NCBI GenBank assembly: GCA_017419065.1
Contig: JAFOMB010000104.1
Span: 1-16,124 of the forward strand
Direction of reading: 5' to 3'
DNA from: Erysipelotrichaceae bacterium
GTDB taxonomy: Bacteria; Bacillota_I; Bacilli_A; Erysipelotrichales; Erysipelotrichaceae
DNA length: 16,124 nt
The notes under the pieces are model-generated. The model did no database searches, was not told the DNA's origin, and worked only from the letters and a program-made list of their open reading frames with translations. The translations under genes and the position numbers were made by a program. Shown piece by piece: positions 7,302 through 14,118 of the stretch (position 1 is its first letter; every line of letters starts with the position of its first letter).

Positions 7302-8218
7302 TCATCGATACCGACTGCGGATCGGATGATGCGATGGCTATCGCGATGGCACTGAAGGAAGAAAACGTAGAGATCCTTCTTTTCAGCTGTGTAGCGGGAA
7401 ATGTCGAGATGGGAAGAGCTTTGATCAACACCCTGGCCACACTGGAAATGACAGACACGTACTATCCGCCGGTATACCGGGGATGTGAAAGTCCTTTAGT
7501 CCAGGAGTGGATCGGGGCGAAAGAGACACATGGCGAAGACGGGATGGGAGATATCGGTCTCTCTCGTACCTCCTTGAAAGCTGCGGAAGGACGGGCTGTC
7601 GAAAAGATCGCCGAAGTGCTTAGGGACAGTGAGGAAAACAGTATCGAGATACTGACCCTGGGTCCTCTGACCAATATCGCCATGGCGATGCGTTTATATC
7701 CGGAAGAGATGAAGAGAGTGAAGTCCATCACGATCATGGGTTCTGCCGGACTGGGGTACGGCAATGTCACGGTGTCCGCGGAATACAACATCTATCAGGA
7801 CCCGGAAGCAGCTGATATCGTCTTCCGCTTCGGTGTTCCTGTGATCCTGGTCGGCTGGGATGCCTGTCTGGAGGAAGCGATGCTGGAAGAAGAGGAGATC
7901 GAGGAGATCCGGAGATCCTCTGATCTGGGAAGATTCTGCATCGATTCGAACAGGGTCCTCATGTCTCTCAATCGGGAGAGGTTTGGAAGGGATTGCCTGG
8001 ATATGGCTGATCCGGCAGTCGAAGCGGCCTTCTTATATCCGGAATGCATTGAAAAGGAAGGGGACTTCTATGCGGAAGTCGACCTGAGTCACGGACCTTC
8101 CTATGGGAATGTCCTGATCGATGTCCCGCATTTTACCGGAATGAAGGAGAACATCCATCTGATATGGAAACTGAAGCCTGATCTCTTCAAGAGATATCTG
8201 ATACAAAAGCTGAGATAG
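7283..8218 (+). CDS. Inosine-uridine-preferring nucleoside hydrolase family protein
   Basis: The 311-residue protein has the calcium-binding signature DTDCGSDDA at residues 9-17, THGEDGMG (82-89), LTLGPLTNIA (124-133), IMGSAGLGYGN (151-161) and AEYNIYQDPEAA (166-177, with E167 and N169 as ribose contacts). The C-terminal metal-binding Asp is D243 in MADPAVEAA. Classical members have His-Asp there; here the residue before the Asp is Ala, so the usual base-protonating His is absent. Family enzymes hydrolyse ribonucleosides to base and ribose, so nucleoside salvage is likely but the substrate class is open. The start has AGGAG seven bases upstream and lies inside the glycerate kinase gene. No terminator is seen after the stop; the rpsF promoter -35 begins four bases later. 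Confidence 0.92.
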   Translation: MAKRKVIIDTDCGSDDAMAIAMALKEENVEILLFSCVAGNVEMGRALINTLATLEMTDTYYPPVYRGCESPLVQEWIGAKETHGEDGMGDIGLSRTSLKAAEGRAVEKIAEVLRDSEENSIEILTLGPLTNIAMAMRLYPEEMKRVKSITIMGSAGLGYGNVTVSAEYNIYQDPEAADIVFRFGVPVILVGWDACLEEAMLEEEEIEEIRRSSDLGRFCIDSNRVLMSLNRERFGRDCLDMADPAVEAAFLYPECIEKEGDFYAEVDLSHGPSYGNVLIDVPHFTGMKENIHLIWKLKPDLFKRYLIQKLR

Positions 8219-8221
8219 TGT

Positions 8222-8250
8222 TTGCATAAGAAAGTCTTTTATAGTAGAAT
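8222..8250 (+). promoter_or_regulatory. Promoter of the rpsF-ssb-rpsR operon
   Basis: TTGCAT (8222-8227), a 17-base spacer and TAGAAT (8245-8250) form a good sigma-A promoter (four and five of six consensus bases with ideal spacing). Transcription should start near 8257, giving a leader of about 59 bases before rpsF. It begins almost directly after the preceding stop codon. Confidence 0.7.
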
Positions 8251-8256
8251 AATTGA

Positions 8257-8315
8257 GCGAATAGATAACTATTCCTTGCCCAGCAATGGGCCGTCAGTCC
8301 AGAAGGAGGTAAATC
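8257..8315 (+). promoter_or_regulatory. rpsF leader: candidate S6:S18-binding autoregulatory structure
   Basis: Two alternative folds are visible. Hairpin A pairs GAATAG (8259-8264) with CTATTC (8269-8274) around ataa, right at the predicted RNA 5' end. Structure B pairs TTCCTT (8272-8277) with AAGGAG (8303-8308), hiding the ribosome binding site AAGGAGG, and encloses the small hairpin CCCA/TGGG (8279-8282 with 8287-8290) capped by GCAA and followed by CCG (8291-8293). A stem with a CCG on its 3' side near the rpsF start is the core of the known S6:S18-binding leader of many bacteria. A and B share 8272-8274 and so compete. The pairing is seen; the S6:S18 assignment is by resemblance. Confidence 0.6.
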
Positions 8316-8618
8316 ATGAAACAATACGAGACGATGTATATCATCAAGTCCGGTCTTGACGACGCTGCCAGAAATGCGCTGATCGAAGAGATGCATGGCA
8401 TCATTACGAATCACGGCGGCAGCATCGATAACGTCGATGACTGGGGCATGAAAGATTTCGCTTATGAAATCGATGGTATGACAAAAGGCTACTATGTAGT
8501 CGTCACGTACACTGTTGATGTCGAAGGTTTGAATGAATTCAACCGTCTGATGCGCATCAATGGTGACGTCGTTCGTCTTCTGACTATTTCAGAAGATGAA
8601 AAGAAAAGCGGGAAGTAA
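8316..8618 (+). CDS. rpsF: 30S ribosomal protein S6
   Basis: The 100-residue product matches S6 throughout: the first strand KQYETMYIIKSGL, the central DDWGMKDFAYEIDGMTKGYYVVVTY region, and the RLMRINGDVVRLLTI strand near the C-terminus. S6 binds the central domain of 16S rRNA as a heterodimer with S18, whose gene is two positions downstream. The ribosome binding site AAGGAGG is six bases before the ATG and is a perfect anti-SD match, but it can be paired in the leader structure. First gene of the operon; three bases separate it from ssb. Confidence 0.98.
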   Translation: MKQYETMYIIKSGLDDAARNALIEEMHGIITNHGGSIDNVDDWGMKDFAYEIDGMTKGYYVVVTYTVDVEGLNEFNRLMRINGDVVRLLTISEDEKKSGK

Positions 8619-8621
8619 TCC

Positions 8622-9104
8622 ATGATCAACCGCGTTGTATTAGTCGGTCGTCTGACCAGAGATATCGAATTAAGGAAGACCAGTTCCAACATTTCCACCT
8701 GTCGTTTCACAGTTGCCTGTGACAGACGATTCCAGTCGAATCAGCCGGGAGCTCAGACTGCTGACTTTATCAGCTGTGTCGCGTGGAGGCAAAATGCGGA
8801 ATTCTTAGCGAGATATGCCAGCAAGGGCTCGATCGTCGGTGTCGAAGGAACGATACAGACAGGAAGCTATGAAGGGAAAAACGGCAAGGTCTATACGACA
8901 GATGTCGTCTGCGACAATGTGCGCCTGATCGGCGGCAGAAGCAATTCCACTCAGGATACTTCTTCCCGTTACGAAGCACCGAGAACGCAGGAGACCTTCA
9001 CACCTAGCAGCGATACAGGTTACAGCGCCGATGAGAACTTTGATGATGATTTCTCGAACACTCCATCCCTGGATATCTCCAGTGATGACCTACCGTTTTA
9101 TTGA
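8622..9104 (+). CDS. ssb: Single-stranded DNA-binding protein
   Basis: The 160-residue protein has the OB-fold SSB domain at about 1-105, with MINRVVLVGRLTRDIELR, the strand STCRFTVACDR, FISCVAWRQNAEFLARY and VEGTIQTGSYEGKNGKVY. A low-complexity Ser/Thr/Asp linker follows (about 110-150) and then the acidic tip SSDDLPFY. SSB coats single-stranded DNA and recruits replication and repair enzymes through the tip. The tip is odd: the gene reads cta-ccg-ttt-tat-tga, so a Tyr follows the normally terminal Phe. The ribosome binding site is weak (GGGAAG around 8610-8615), suggesting coupling with rpsF. Placement between rpsF and rpsR is the Firmicutes norm and marks this as the housekeeping SSB. Confidence 0.97.
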   Translation: MINRVVLVGRLTRDIELRKTSSNISTCRFTVACDRRFQSNQPGAQTADFISCVAWRQNAEFLARYASKGSIVGVEGTIQTGSYEGKNGKVYTTDVVCDNVRLIGGRSNSTQDTSSRYEAPRTQETFTPSSDTGYSADENFDDDFSNTPSLDISSDDLPFY

Positions 9105-9121
9105 TAAGAGAGGAAAGAACA

Positions 9122-9352
9122 ATGGCTTTTAGAAAACAGAGAGTCGGATATAAGAAGGTCTGCTACTTCACCAAGAACAAGATTACTTATATCGATTATA
9201 AAGATGTTGAACTGCTGAAGAAATTCATCAGCGCCAATGGCAAGATCACTCCGAGAAGAGTGACCGGAACCAGTGCGAAGTATCAGAGAATGCTGGCTAC
9301 GGCTATCAAGAGAGCCCGCCAGATGGCTTTACTTCCATACATCGCAGACTAA
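9122..9352 (+). CDS. rpsR: 30S ribosomal protein S18
   Basis: The 76-residue basic protein matches S18: MAFRKQRVGYKKVCYFTKNK, IDYKDVELLKKFISANGKITPRRVTG, and AKYQRMLATAIKRARQMALLPY. S18 pairs with S6 on the 30S platform. I chose ATG 9122, preceded by AGAGGAAA, rather than the in-frame TTG at 9101, which would add seven unconserved residues and begin inside the ssb stop region. Only the single Cys of VCYF is present, so it is not the zinc-ribbon form. A hairpin terminator follows 11 bases after the stop. Confidence 0.97.
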   Translation: MAFRKQRVGYKKVCYFTKNKITYIDYKDVELLKKFISANGKITPRRVTGTSAKYQRMLATAIKRARQMALLPYIAD

Positions 9353-9363
9353 TCACAAAACAT

Positions 9364-9389
9364 GCCTCCACGCTTTCGGAGGCTTTTTT
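9364..9389 (+). terminator. Hairpin terminator/attenuator between rpsR and the YybS-like gene
   Basis: GCCTCC (9364-9369) pairs with GGAGGC (9378-9383) across the 8-base loop acgctttc, followed directly by six T (9384-9389). It is a standard intrinsic terminator that would end part of the ribosomal-protein transcripts. The descending arm holds GGAGG, 12 bases before the ATG of the next gene, so it probably doubles as that gene's ribosome binding site. Confidence 0.85.
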
Positions 9390-9394
9390 ATCTT

Positions 9395-10372
9395 ATGAAC
9401 CAGACTAAGAAAATCACACAGGGCGCACTGATGCTGGCGATCGTCTTCGCCCTCATGTACATCAATCTGAGAATGGCCAATGTCCTGGATACCTTCATCA
9501 TCCTGGCCATCCCGGTCGTCATCATCCTGTATTCCTCGATGAATGACCTGCGGGACGGGATGATCCTGTGTTTCTCCATGGGTCTCATGGGGATCATCCT
9601 GGGTGTTGCGGCTGTCTCACCGAGCTATATCGCCTACTTTCCGGTCTCGATGATCGTCGGGATCGGCTACAGCTGGGGCGTCAAGAAGGACTTCTCGAAG
9701 GGGAAGCTTTTGATGACCGCCATCCTCCTGTTCGTATTGGGAGAGATCATTGTGACCTTCCTGATCATGCCTTTATTGGGCATCCCTGTCAAGGAGATGC
9801 TGAAAGAGATGAAGGTGATGTTCAGCGGAGAAGCGTATGCGGAGATGGGAGAGAGCGGGGCCGTCATGAAACAGGCCATGGAACAGCTCATCGCCCGCTT
9901 CGGAGACAAGTTCGATGCCTTCATACTGGCCCTCTATATCTTAGTCGTCGGTATGACAGGGGTCCTGGAAGGAGCCATCATCCACATCCTGTCTGTCTTC
10001 CTGTTGCGCCGTTTCCGGATCAAGGAACTGGGTTCCATGTCCCTCTATGACATCAAGGACAACCCGGTGATTGCCTACTTATGCATTGGAGCCATCTTCG
10101 CTTTCTTCCTGGCCGGAAGGAGTGAAAATGCCACGCTTTTCGCCGTTTTGACCATATTGGCCCTGATCGGCGCTATAATATTAATATATTACGGCTATGT
10201 TTTCGTGATGCTGTACGGAGGGATCGTCCTGAAGAGGAACCTCACGCTGCTTTTGATGCTGATGATGTTCTTCCTGGCGCCTGTCTTTGCGATCACCCTG
10301 GTCATCACGGGTTTCCTGTACTGCAGCGGACCGTTACGCCGTTATATCGAAACCAAGAGGAATAGCCTTTGA
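9395..10372 (+). CDS. yybS: YybS-like polytopic membrane protein, DUF2232 family
   Basis: The 325-residue, very hydrophobic protein has about eight probable membrane segments (near 10-26, 32-46, 56-72, 75-93, 105-127, 177-204, 226-240, 247-275 and 283-308, some paired). Between 130 and 170 is an amphipathic stretch, KEMLKEMKVMFSGEAYAE. Sequence style and its place directly upstream of gdpP and rplI match B. subtilis YybS (DUF2232), whose biochemical function is unknown; some DUF2232 proteins are compared with transporter substrate-binding membrane subunits. I chose ATG 9395 because an ATG at 9362 would lie in the terminator hairpin and add MPPRFRRLFYL. The stop TGA overlaps the TTG start of gdpP. 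Codons ATA ATA TTA ATA at about 10175-10186 are rare for this gene. Confidence 0.85.
   Translation: MNQTKKITQGALMLAIVFALMYINLRMANVLDTFIILAIPVVIILYSSMNDLRDGMILCFSMGLMGIILGVAAVSPSYIAYFPVSMIVGIGYSWGVKKDFSKGKLLMTAILLFVLGEIIVTFLIMPLLGIPVKEMLKEMKVMFSGEAYAEMGESGAVMKQAMEQLIARFGDKFDAFILALYILVVGMTGVLEGAIIHILSVFLLRRFRIKELGSMSLYDIKDNPVIAYLCIGAIFAFFLAGRSENATLFAVLTILALIGAIILIYYGYVFVMLYGGIVLKRNLTLLLMLMMFFLAPVFAITLVITGFLYCSGPLRRYIETKRNSL
10148..10191 (+). promoter_or_regulatory. Candidate internal promoter within the YybS-like gene
   Basis: TATAAT (10174-10179) starts an 18-base run with no G or C inside a GC-rich gene, about 190 bases before gdpP. It is encoded by ATA and TTA codons where the gene otherwise prefers ATC and CTG. 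A TTGACC at 10148-10153 is a good -35 sequence but the spacer would be 20 bases, longer than ideal. It could supply gdpP, rplI and dnaB independently of the attenuator. Confidence 0.3.
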
Positions 10373-12339
10373 ACAGACTGAACAGACTCAAAGTCATCAC
10401 CGCTCTGATCACCATTGCTTCCATCGGCATCATCGCCGTCATGTTTTTCGTATTCAAAAAAGCGGACATGCTGATCCCGGCCGTCATCGTCTTCCTGTTC
10501 GCGGCTGTTCTGGTAGCCGTCTTCTATTCTCTGGATTCCATACTCGATGAGAATGCCCAGGCGGTAGAGGAGAACATCGCGGCCGGAAACAGGTCTGTCT
10601 TCCTGGCAGGGGATGTCGGGGTGCTGTCTTTGAGTGAAGACTTCCAGATCACCTGGATGTCCTCGATGTTCCATGAGCGCCATCTCAACCACACCGGCGA
10701 GAAGATCCTGCTCTGGTTGCCGGAACTCCAGGATCTGCTGATGGGCAATTCCGAAAGAAGCATCGTCATCATCAATGACGACAAATACGCGGTCTCCCGC
10801 AGCGAAGAGGAAGGTCTCCTCTTCTTCAAGGACATCTCGAAAGAGTATGACCTGGAAAAGAAACTGGAAGATGACGCCTCTGTCTTCGGCATCGTCTCCT
10901 ATGACAACTATGATGAATCTTCCGAGAGCGAAGATGACATCTCCTATGTCAACACCAATATCAAGGTACCGGTCATTGAATACTTCAAGAAGTTCAATGT
11001 CGTATACAAGACTCTTCGAAACAACCGTCTTCTCCTGATACTCAATGAAAAGCAGTTCCGCGATCTTTCCAATGACCGCTTCTCCATCCTCAACGATGTC
11101 AGACGGGAAGCCAAGAAGAACGATCTTGATATCACGCTGTCCATGGCCTTTGCGAGAGGCAGCGATGATCTCGGAGAACTCGATGCGGCAGCCCAGACCC
11201 TCATTGAACTGGCCCAGACCAGAGGCGGCGACCAGGTCGTCGTGAGAAAGATGGGAGAGGAAGCTGTCTACTTCGGAGGTTCTTCGGAAGCCAGAGAGAA
11301 GCGCAGCCGGGTCAAGGCGAGAGTCATGACCAATACGATCCGTGATCTGATCACCGATTCCGAGAACGTCATCATCGTCGGACATACGGATATGGATGCC
11401 GACTGTATCGGTTCTGCCCTGGTCATGTCCAATATCGCCCGTATCCTGAACAGGGAGGCCTTCATCGTCTGCCGTTCCGGAGGCGCTGATGCGATGATCG
11501 CCGATGTCCTGGAGAAGTATTCCGATGAACTGGAGAAGAAACACAATCTCGTCACGGAGAACGAAGCCATCAATCACCTGAGTGATGACAGCCTGGTGAT
11601 CATGGTCGACCACCACTCTCTGGCACAGTCCAACGGTGTCAGTTTACTGAAACAGGCGAAGAAGATCGCCATCATCGATCACCACAGACGAAGAGCCGAT
11701 CTCGATGTGGATCCGACCCTCATCTACGTGGAAGCCGGAGCCTCTTCCGCGACAGAGCTCACGGTGGAATTCCTGCAGTATATCGGCAAGCATCCGGAGA
11801 TCTATCCGAATGAAGCCAATATCATGTATCTGGGCTTACTGATCGATACCAACCGCTTCCGTGTGCGTACCGGAACGAGGACCTTCGATGTGGCCAAGAC
11901 ATTGCGTAACTACGGCGCCGATCCGGTGGTCTGCGATGAACTCTCGCAGGAGCCTTATGAACTGGTCCAGAAGAGGACAGCGCTGATCTCTTCGGCCGTT
12001 CTCTATCACGATGAAGTTCTCATCTCGACGATGAAGAACGACATCGTACCGCGTTCTATCGCCTCTCAGGCAGCGGATTCGATGATACAGGTCAAGGAGA
12101 TCGAAGCCTCCTTCGTCATCGCCCATGCCTCGGAAGACGATGTCATCATCTCAGCGCGTTCCAAAGGAAAGATCAACGTCCAGGTCATCCTGGAGAAACT
12201 GGGCGGAGGCGGCCATATGACCTCTGCCGGATATCAGAGCAGGGACGAGTCTGTCAGCGATCTGAAGTTCAAGCTGCAGGAAGTCCTTGATGAATACTAC
12301 GAAGAAGGAGGAATGGAAAATGAAAGTGATCCTGCTTAA
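10369..12339 (+). CDS. gdpP: Cyclic-di-AMP phosphodiesterase GdpP (DHH/DHHA1)
   Basis: The 656-residue protein has two N-terminal membrane helices (about 8-28 and 34-54), a PAS-like segment (about 75-165), a degenerate GGDEF domain (about 170-305, with GGDQV at 286-290) and a DHH-DHHA1 phosphodiesterase (about 330-650). Predicted metal ligands are all present: H339, D343 and D345 (GHTDMDADCIGSA), D414 (VDHHS), H438 (IDHHR) and D493 (LIDTNRF). The DHHA1 motif GGGGH is at 612-616. GdpP hydrolyses c-di-AMP to pApA, controlling osmolyte uptake and cell wall homeostasis. The start is TTG at 10369, with AGAGG eight bases upstream; it overlaps the YybS-like stop and is needed to include the first helix. 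The 3' end overlaps rplI by 20 bases. Confidence 0.96.
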   Translation: MNRLNRLKVITALITIASIGIIAVMFFVFKKADMLIPAVIVFLFAAVLVAVFYSLDSILDENAQAVEENIAAGNRSVFLAGDVGVLSLSEDFQITWMSSMFHERHLNHTGEKILLWLPELQDLLMGNSERSIVIINDDKYAVSRSEEEGLLFFKDISKEYDLEKKLEDDASVFGIVSYDNYDESSESEDDISYVNTNIKVPVIEYFKKFNVVYKTLRNNRLLLILNEKQFRDLSNDRFSILNDVRREAKKNDLDITLSMAFARGSDDLGELDAAAQTLIELAQTRGGDQVVVRKMGEEAVYFGGSSEAREKRSRVKARVMTNTIRDLITDSENVIIVGHTDMDADCIGSALVMSNIARILNREAFIVCRSGGADAMIADVLEKYSDELEKKHNLVTENEAINHLSDDSLVIMVDHHSLAQSNGVSLLKQAKKIAIIDHHRRRADLDVDPTLIYVEAGASSATELTVEFLQYIGKHPEIYPNEANIMYLGLLIDTNRFRVRTGTRTFDVAKTLRNYGADPVVCDELSQEPYELVQKRTALISSAVLYHDEVLISTMKNDIVPRSIASQAADSMIQVKEIEASFVIAHASEDDVIISARSKGKINVQVILEKLGGGGHMTSAGYQSRDESVSDLKFKLQEVLDEYYEEGGMENESDPA

Positions 12340-12760
12340 CGATGTCAAGAAAGTCGGCAAGAAGGGAGAAGTGAAGGAAGTTTCTGACGGCTATGCCCGG
12401 AATTTCCTGATCGCCAGATCCCTCGCCGTTCCATACAGTGAAGGTTCTGCCAAGGTCCTGGAGAAGCAGAACGAAGACAAGATCCGGGAAGATGAAGAGA
12501 GAAGAAAGGAAGCTCAGGCTGTAAAGGAAGAGATCGAGAAGAAGGAATTCCTCTTTCCGGTCAAGTCCAAGAACGGCAAGGTCTTCAATTCCGTCTCTTC
12601 CAAACAGGTCGCTGAGCACCTGAACAAGCAGGGCTATGCGGTAGACAAGAGAAAGATCATCGACAATGAACCGATCACTTCTCTTGGCTACAATATGATC
12701 CGCATCGAGCTCTATAAAGATGTCATTGCGACTGTCAAGATCAGACTGGTCGAAGAATAG
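12320..12760 (+). CDS. rplI: 50S ribosomal protein L9
   Basis: The 146-residue protein has the L9 N-terminal RNA-binding domain (VILLNDVKKVGKKGEVKEVSDGYARNFLI), the long connecting helix (about 42-75, rich in Glu and Lys) and the C-terminal domain (GKVFNSVSSKQVAEHLNKQG, IRIELYKDVIATVKIRL). L9 binds 23S rRNA near the L1 stalk and helps fidelity. The ATG at 12320 lies inside the gdpP 3' end and has a perfect AAGGAGG eight bases upstream; an earlier in-frame ATG at 12287 lacks support and would lengthen a highly conserved N-terminus. The gdpP-rplI-dnaB order is the Firmicutes norm. Confidence 0.97.
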   Translation: MKVILLNDVKKVGKKGEVKEVSDGYARNFLIARSLAVPYSEGSAKVLEKQNEDKIREDEERRKEAQAVKEEIEKKEFLFPVKSKNGKVFNSVSSKQVAEHLNKQGYAVDKRKIIDNEPITSLGYNMIRIELYKDVIATVKIRLVEE

Positions 12761-12768
12761 GAGCCTCC

Positions 12769-14118
12769 ATGTCCAATAAAGCGATCCCGTACAGTATCGA
12801 AGTCGAAGAATCCCTGCTGGGAAATCTTTTACTCTACCCGGAAAGCTTGAAAGCCGTGGTCGATGCCGGGGTGGAATCCGAGGATTTCTATCTCGATAAG
12901 CACAAGCGTATCTACAACATGATCATCTCCATGTATGACAACAAGGAGAAGGTCGATGTCGTCTCCTTTTCTTCCAAACTGAAGGATTTTGACTACTTCG
13001 ATAAGGTCGGAGGCATGGAATACCTGATGAAGCTCGTGGAGTCCACGATCTCCGCCTCCAATACCGAAGAGTATATCCGCATCATCAAAAACAAGTCTCT
13101 CTCCCGTCAGATCATCAAAGCCGGAGAAGAGATCGCGGAATCTGCCTATGACGGTTCCGTCAATATCGATGCGATGCTGGAAAGCGCTGAGGAGAAGATC
13201 CTGGGCATCACCAGGAGCCGTACCGATGCGGACTTCAAGGCCGGAAGCGTCGTCTTCGACGATGCGGTCAAACAGATCGAAAAGATCCAGGAAGCCGGTA
13301 CGACGATCACCGGTGTCCGTACTTTATACACCGATTTAGACAGGATGACAGCCGGTTTTCAGAGAGGGGACCTCATCATCCTGGCGGCCCGTCCGAGTAT
13401 GGGTAAGACCGCACTGGCTTTGAACTTCGCGCTCAACAGCGCCTCGGTCACCCAGGGAGCCATCGCCATCTTCTCTTTGGAAATGCCGGCAGAACAGCTG
13501 GCGGTGAGAATGCTGGCGGCGAAGTCCACCATCGAGATCCAGAAACTGCGTACCGGAAAGCTCGATGACAAGGACTGGTCCTTGCTCAACGAAGCTTCGC
13601 AGGAGCTGCGCATGCAGCGCTTCTTCATCGACGATACACCGGGTATCCGCGTAGCGGACATGTATGCCAAGGCCCGCAAACTGCAGAATGACCATGGTCT
13701 CTCCATGATCCTCGTCGACTATATCCAGCTGATACAGGCGACCGGCAAGTCCGAGTCCAGACAGCAGGAAGTCTCCGAGATCTCCCGGCGTCTCAAGGCC
13801 ATGGCCAGAGAGCTGAATGTACCGGTCATTGCCCTGTCTCAGTTATCCAGAAGCGTGGAATCCCGTCAGGACAAGCGTCCTATGCTTTCCGACCTGCGTG
13901 AATCCGGCGCTCTGGAACAGGATGCCGACCTCGTTCTCTTCCTCTACCGTGATGAATACTACAAGAGGGAAGAGGGAAGCGAACAGGAAGCCAGGGAAGA
14001 TGTCGAACTGATCATCGCCAAGCACCGTAACGGTCCTACCGGCGTCGTCAATCTCGCCTTCGAGAGGACGATCAACGCCTTCTATTCCATCAAGAACGAC
14101 AACGAGGGACAGCGATGA
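12769..14118 (+). CDS. dnaB: Replicative DNA helicase DnaB (DnaC of Bacillus)
   Basis: The 449-residue protein has the N-terminal DnaB domain (about 5-105, IPYSIEVEESLLGNLLLYP), a linker helix, and the RecA-like C-terminal domain (about 175-440). Walker A is ARPSMGKT (207-214), Walker B is MILVDYIQL (313-321), the sensor/Q region is IALSQLSRSVE (354-364), and a probable arginine finger lies in AKHRNGPTG (417-425). It is the hexameric fork helicase. No intein is inserted at the Walker A or KHR sites, where inteins often occur in DnaB. TAGGAG is five bases before the ATG, eight bases after rplI ends. The stop overlaps the next start as ATGA. Confidence 0.98.
   Translation: MSNKAIPYSIEVEESLLGNLLLYPESLKAVVDAGVESEDFYLDKHKRIYNMIISMYDNKEKVDVVSFSSKLKDFDYFDKVGGMEYLMKLVESTISASNTEEYIRIIKNKSLSRQIIKAGEEIAESAYDGSVNIDAMLESAEEKILGITRSRTDADFKAGSVVFDDAVKQIEKIQEAGTTITGVRTLYTDLDRMTAGFQRGDLIILAARPSMGKTALALNFALNSASVTQGAIAIFSLEMPAEQLAVRMLAAKSTIEIQKLRTGKLDDKDWSLLNEASQELRMQRFFIDDTPGIRVADMYAKARKLQNDHGLSMILVDYIQLIQATGKSESRQQEVSEISRRLKAMARELNVPVIALSQLSRSVESRQDKRPMLSDLRESGALEQDADLVLFLYRDEYYKREEGSEQEAREDVELIIAKHRNGPTGVVNLAFERTINAFYSIKNDNEGQR

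Noticed and set aside
9362..9394. ATG at 9362 as start of the YybS-like protein
   Set aside because: It lies at the foot of the terminator hairpin and would make the hairpin coding; the hydrophobic protein starts naturally at 9395.
10342..11616. 424-codon open frame on the minus strand opposite gdpP
   Set aside because: The gdpP frame carries clear catalytic motifs over the same bases. The antisense frame is rich in Asp, Ile and Val from reverse-read GAT/ATC codons and has no recognisable domain or ribosome binding site.
12287..12319. Longer L9 start at 12287
   Set aside because: L9 begins MKVILL in the family, and the strong AAGGAGG is placed for 12320.
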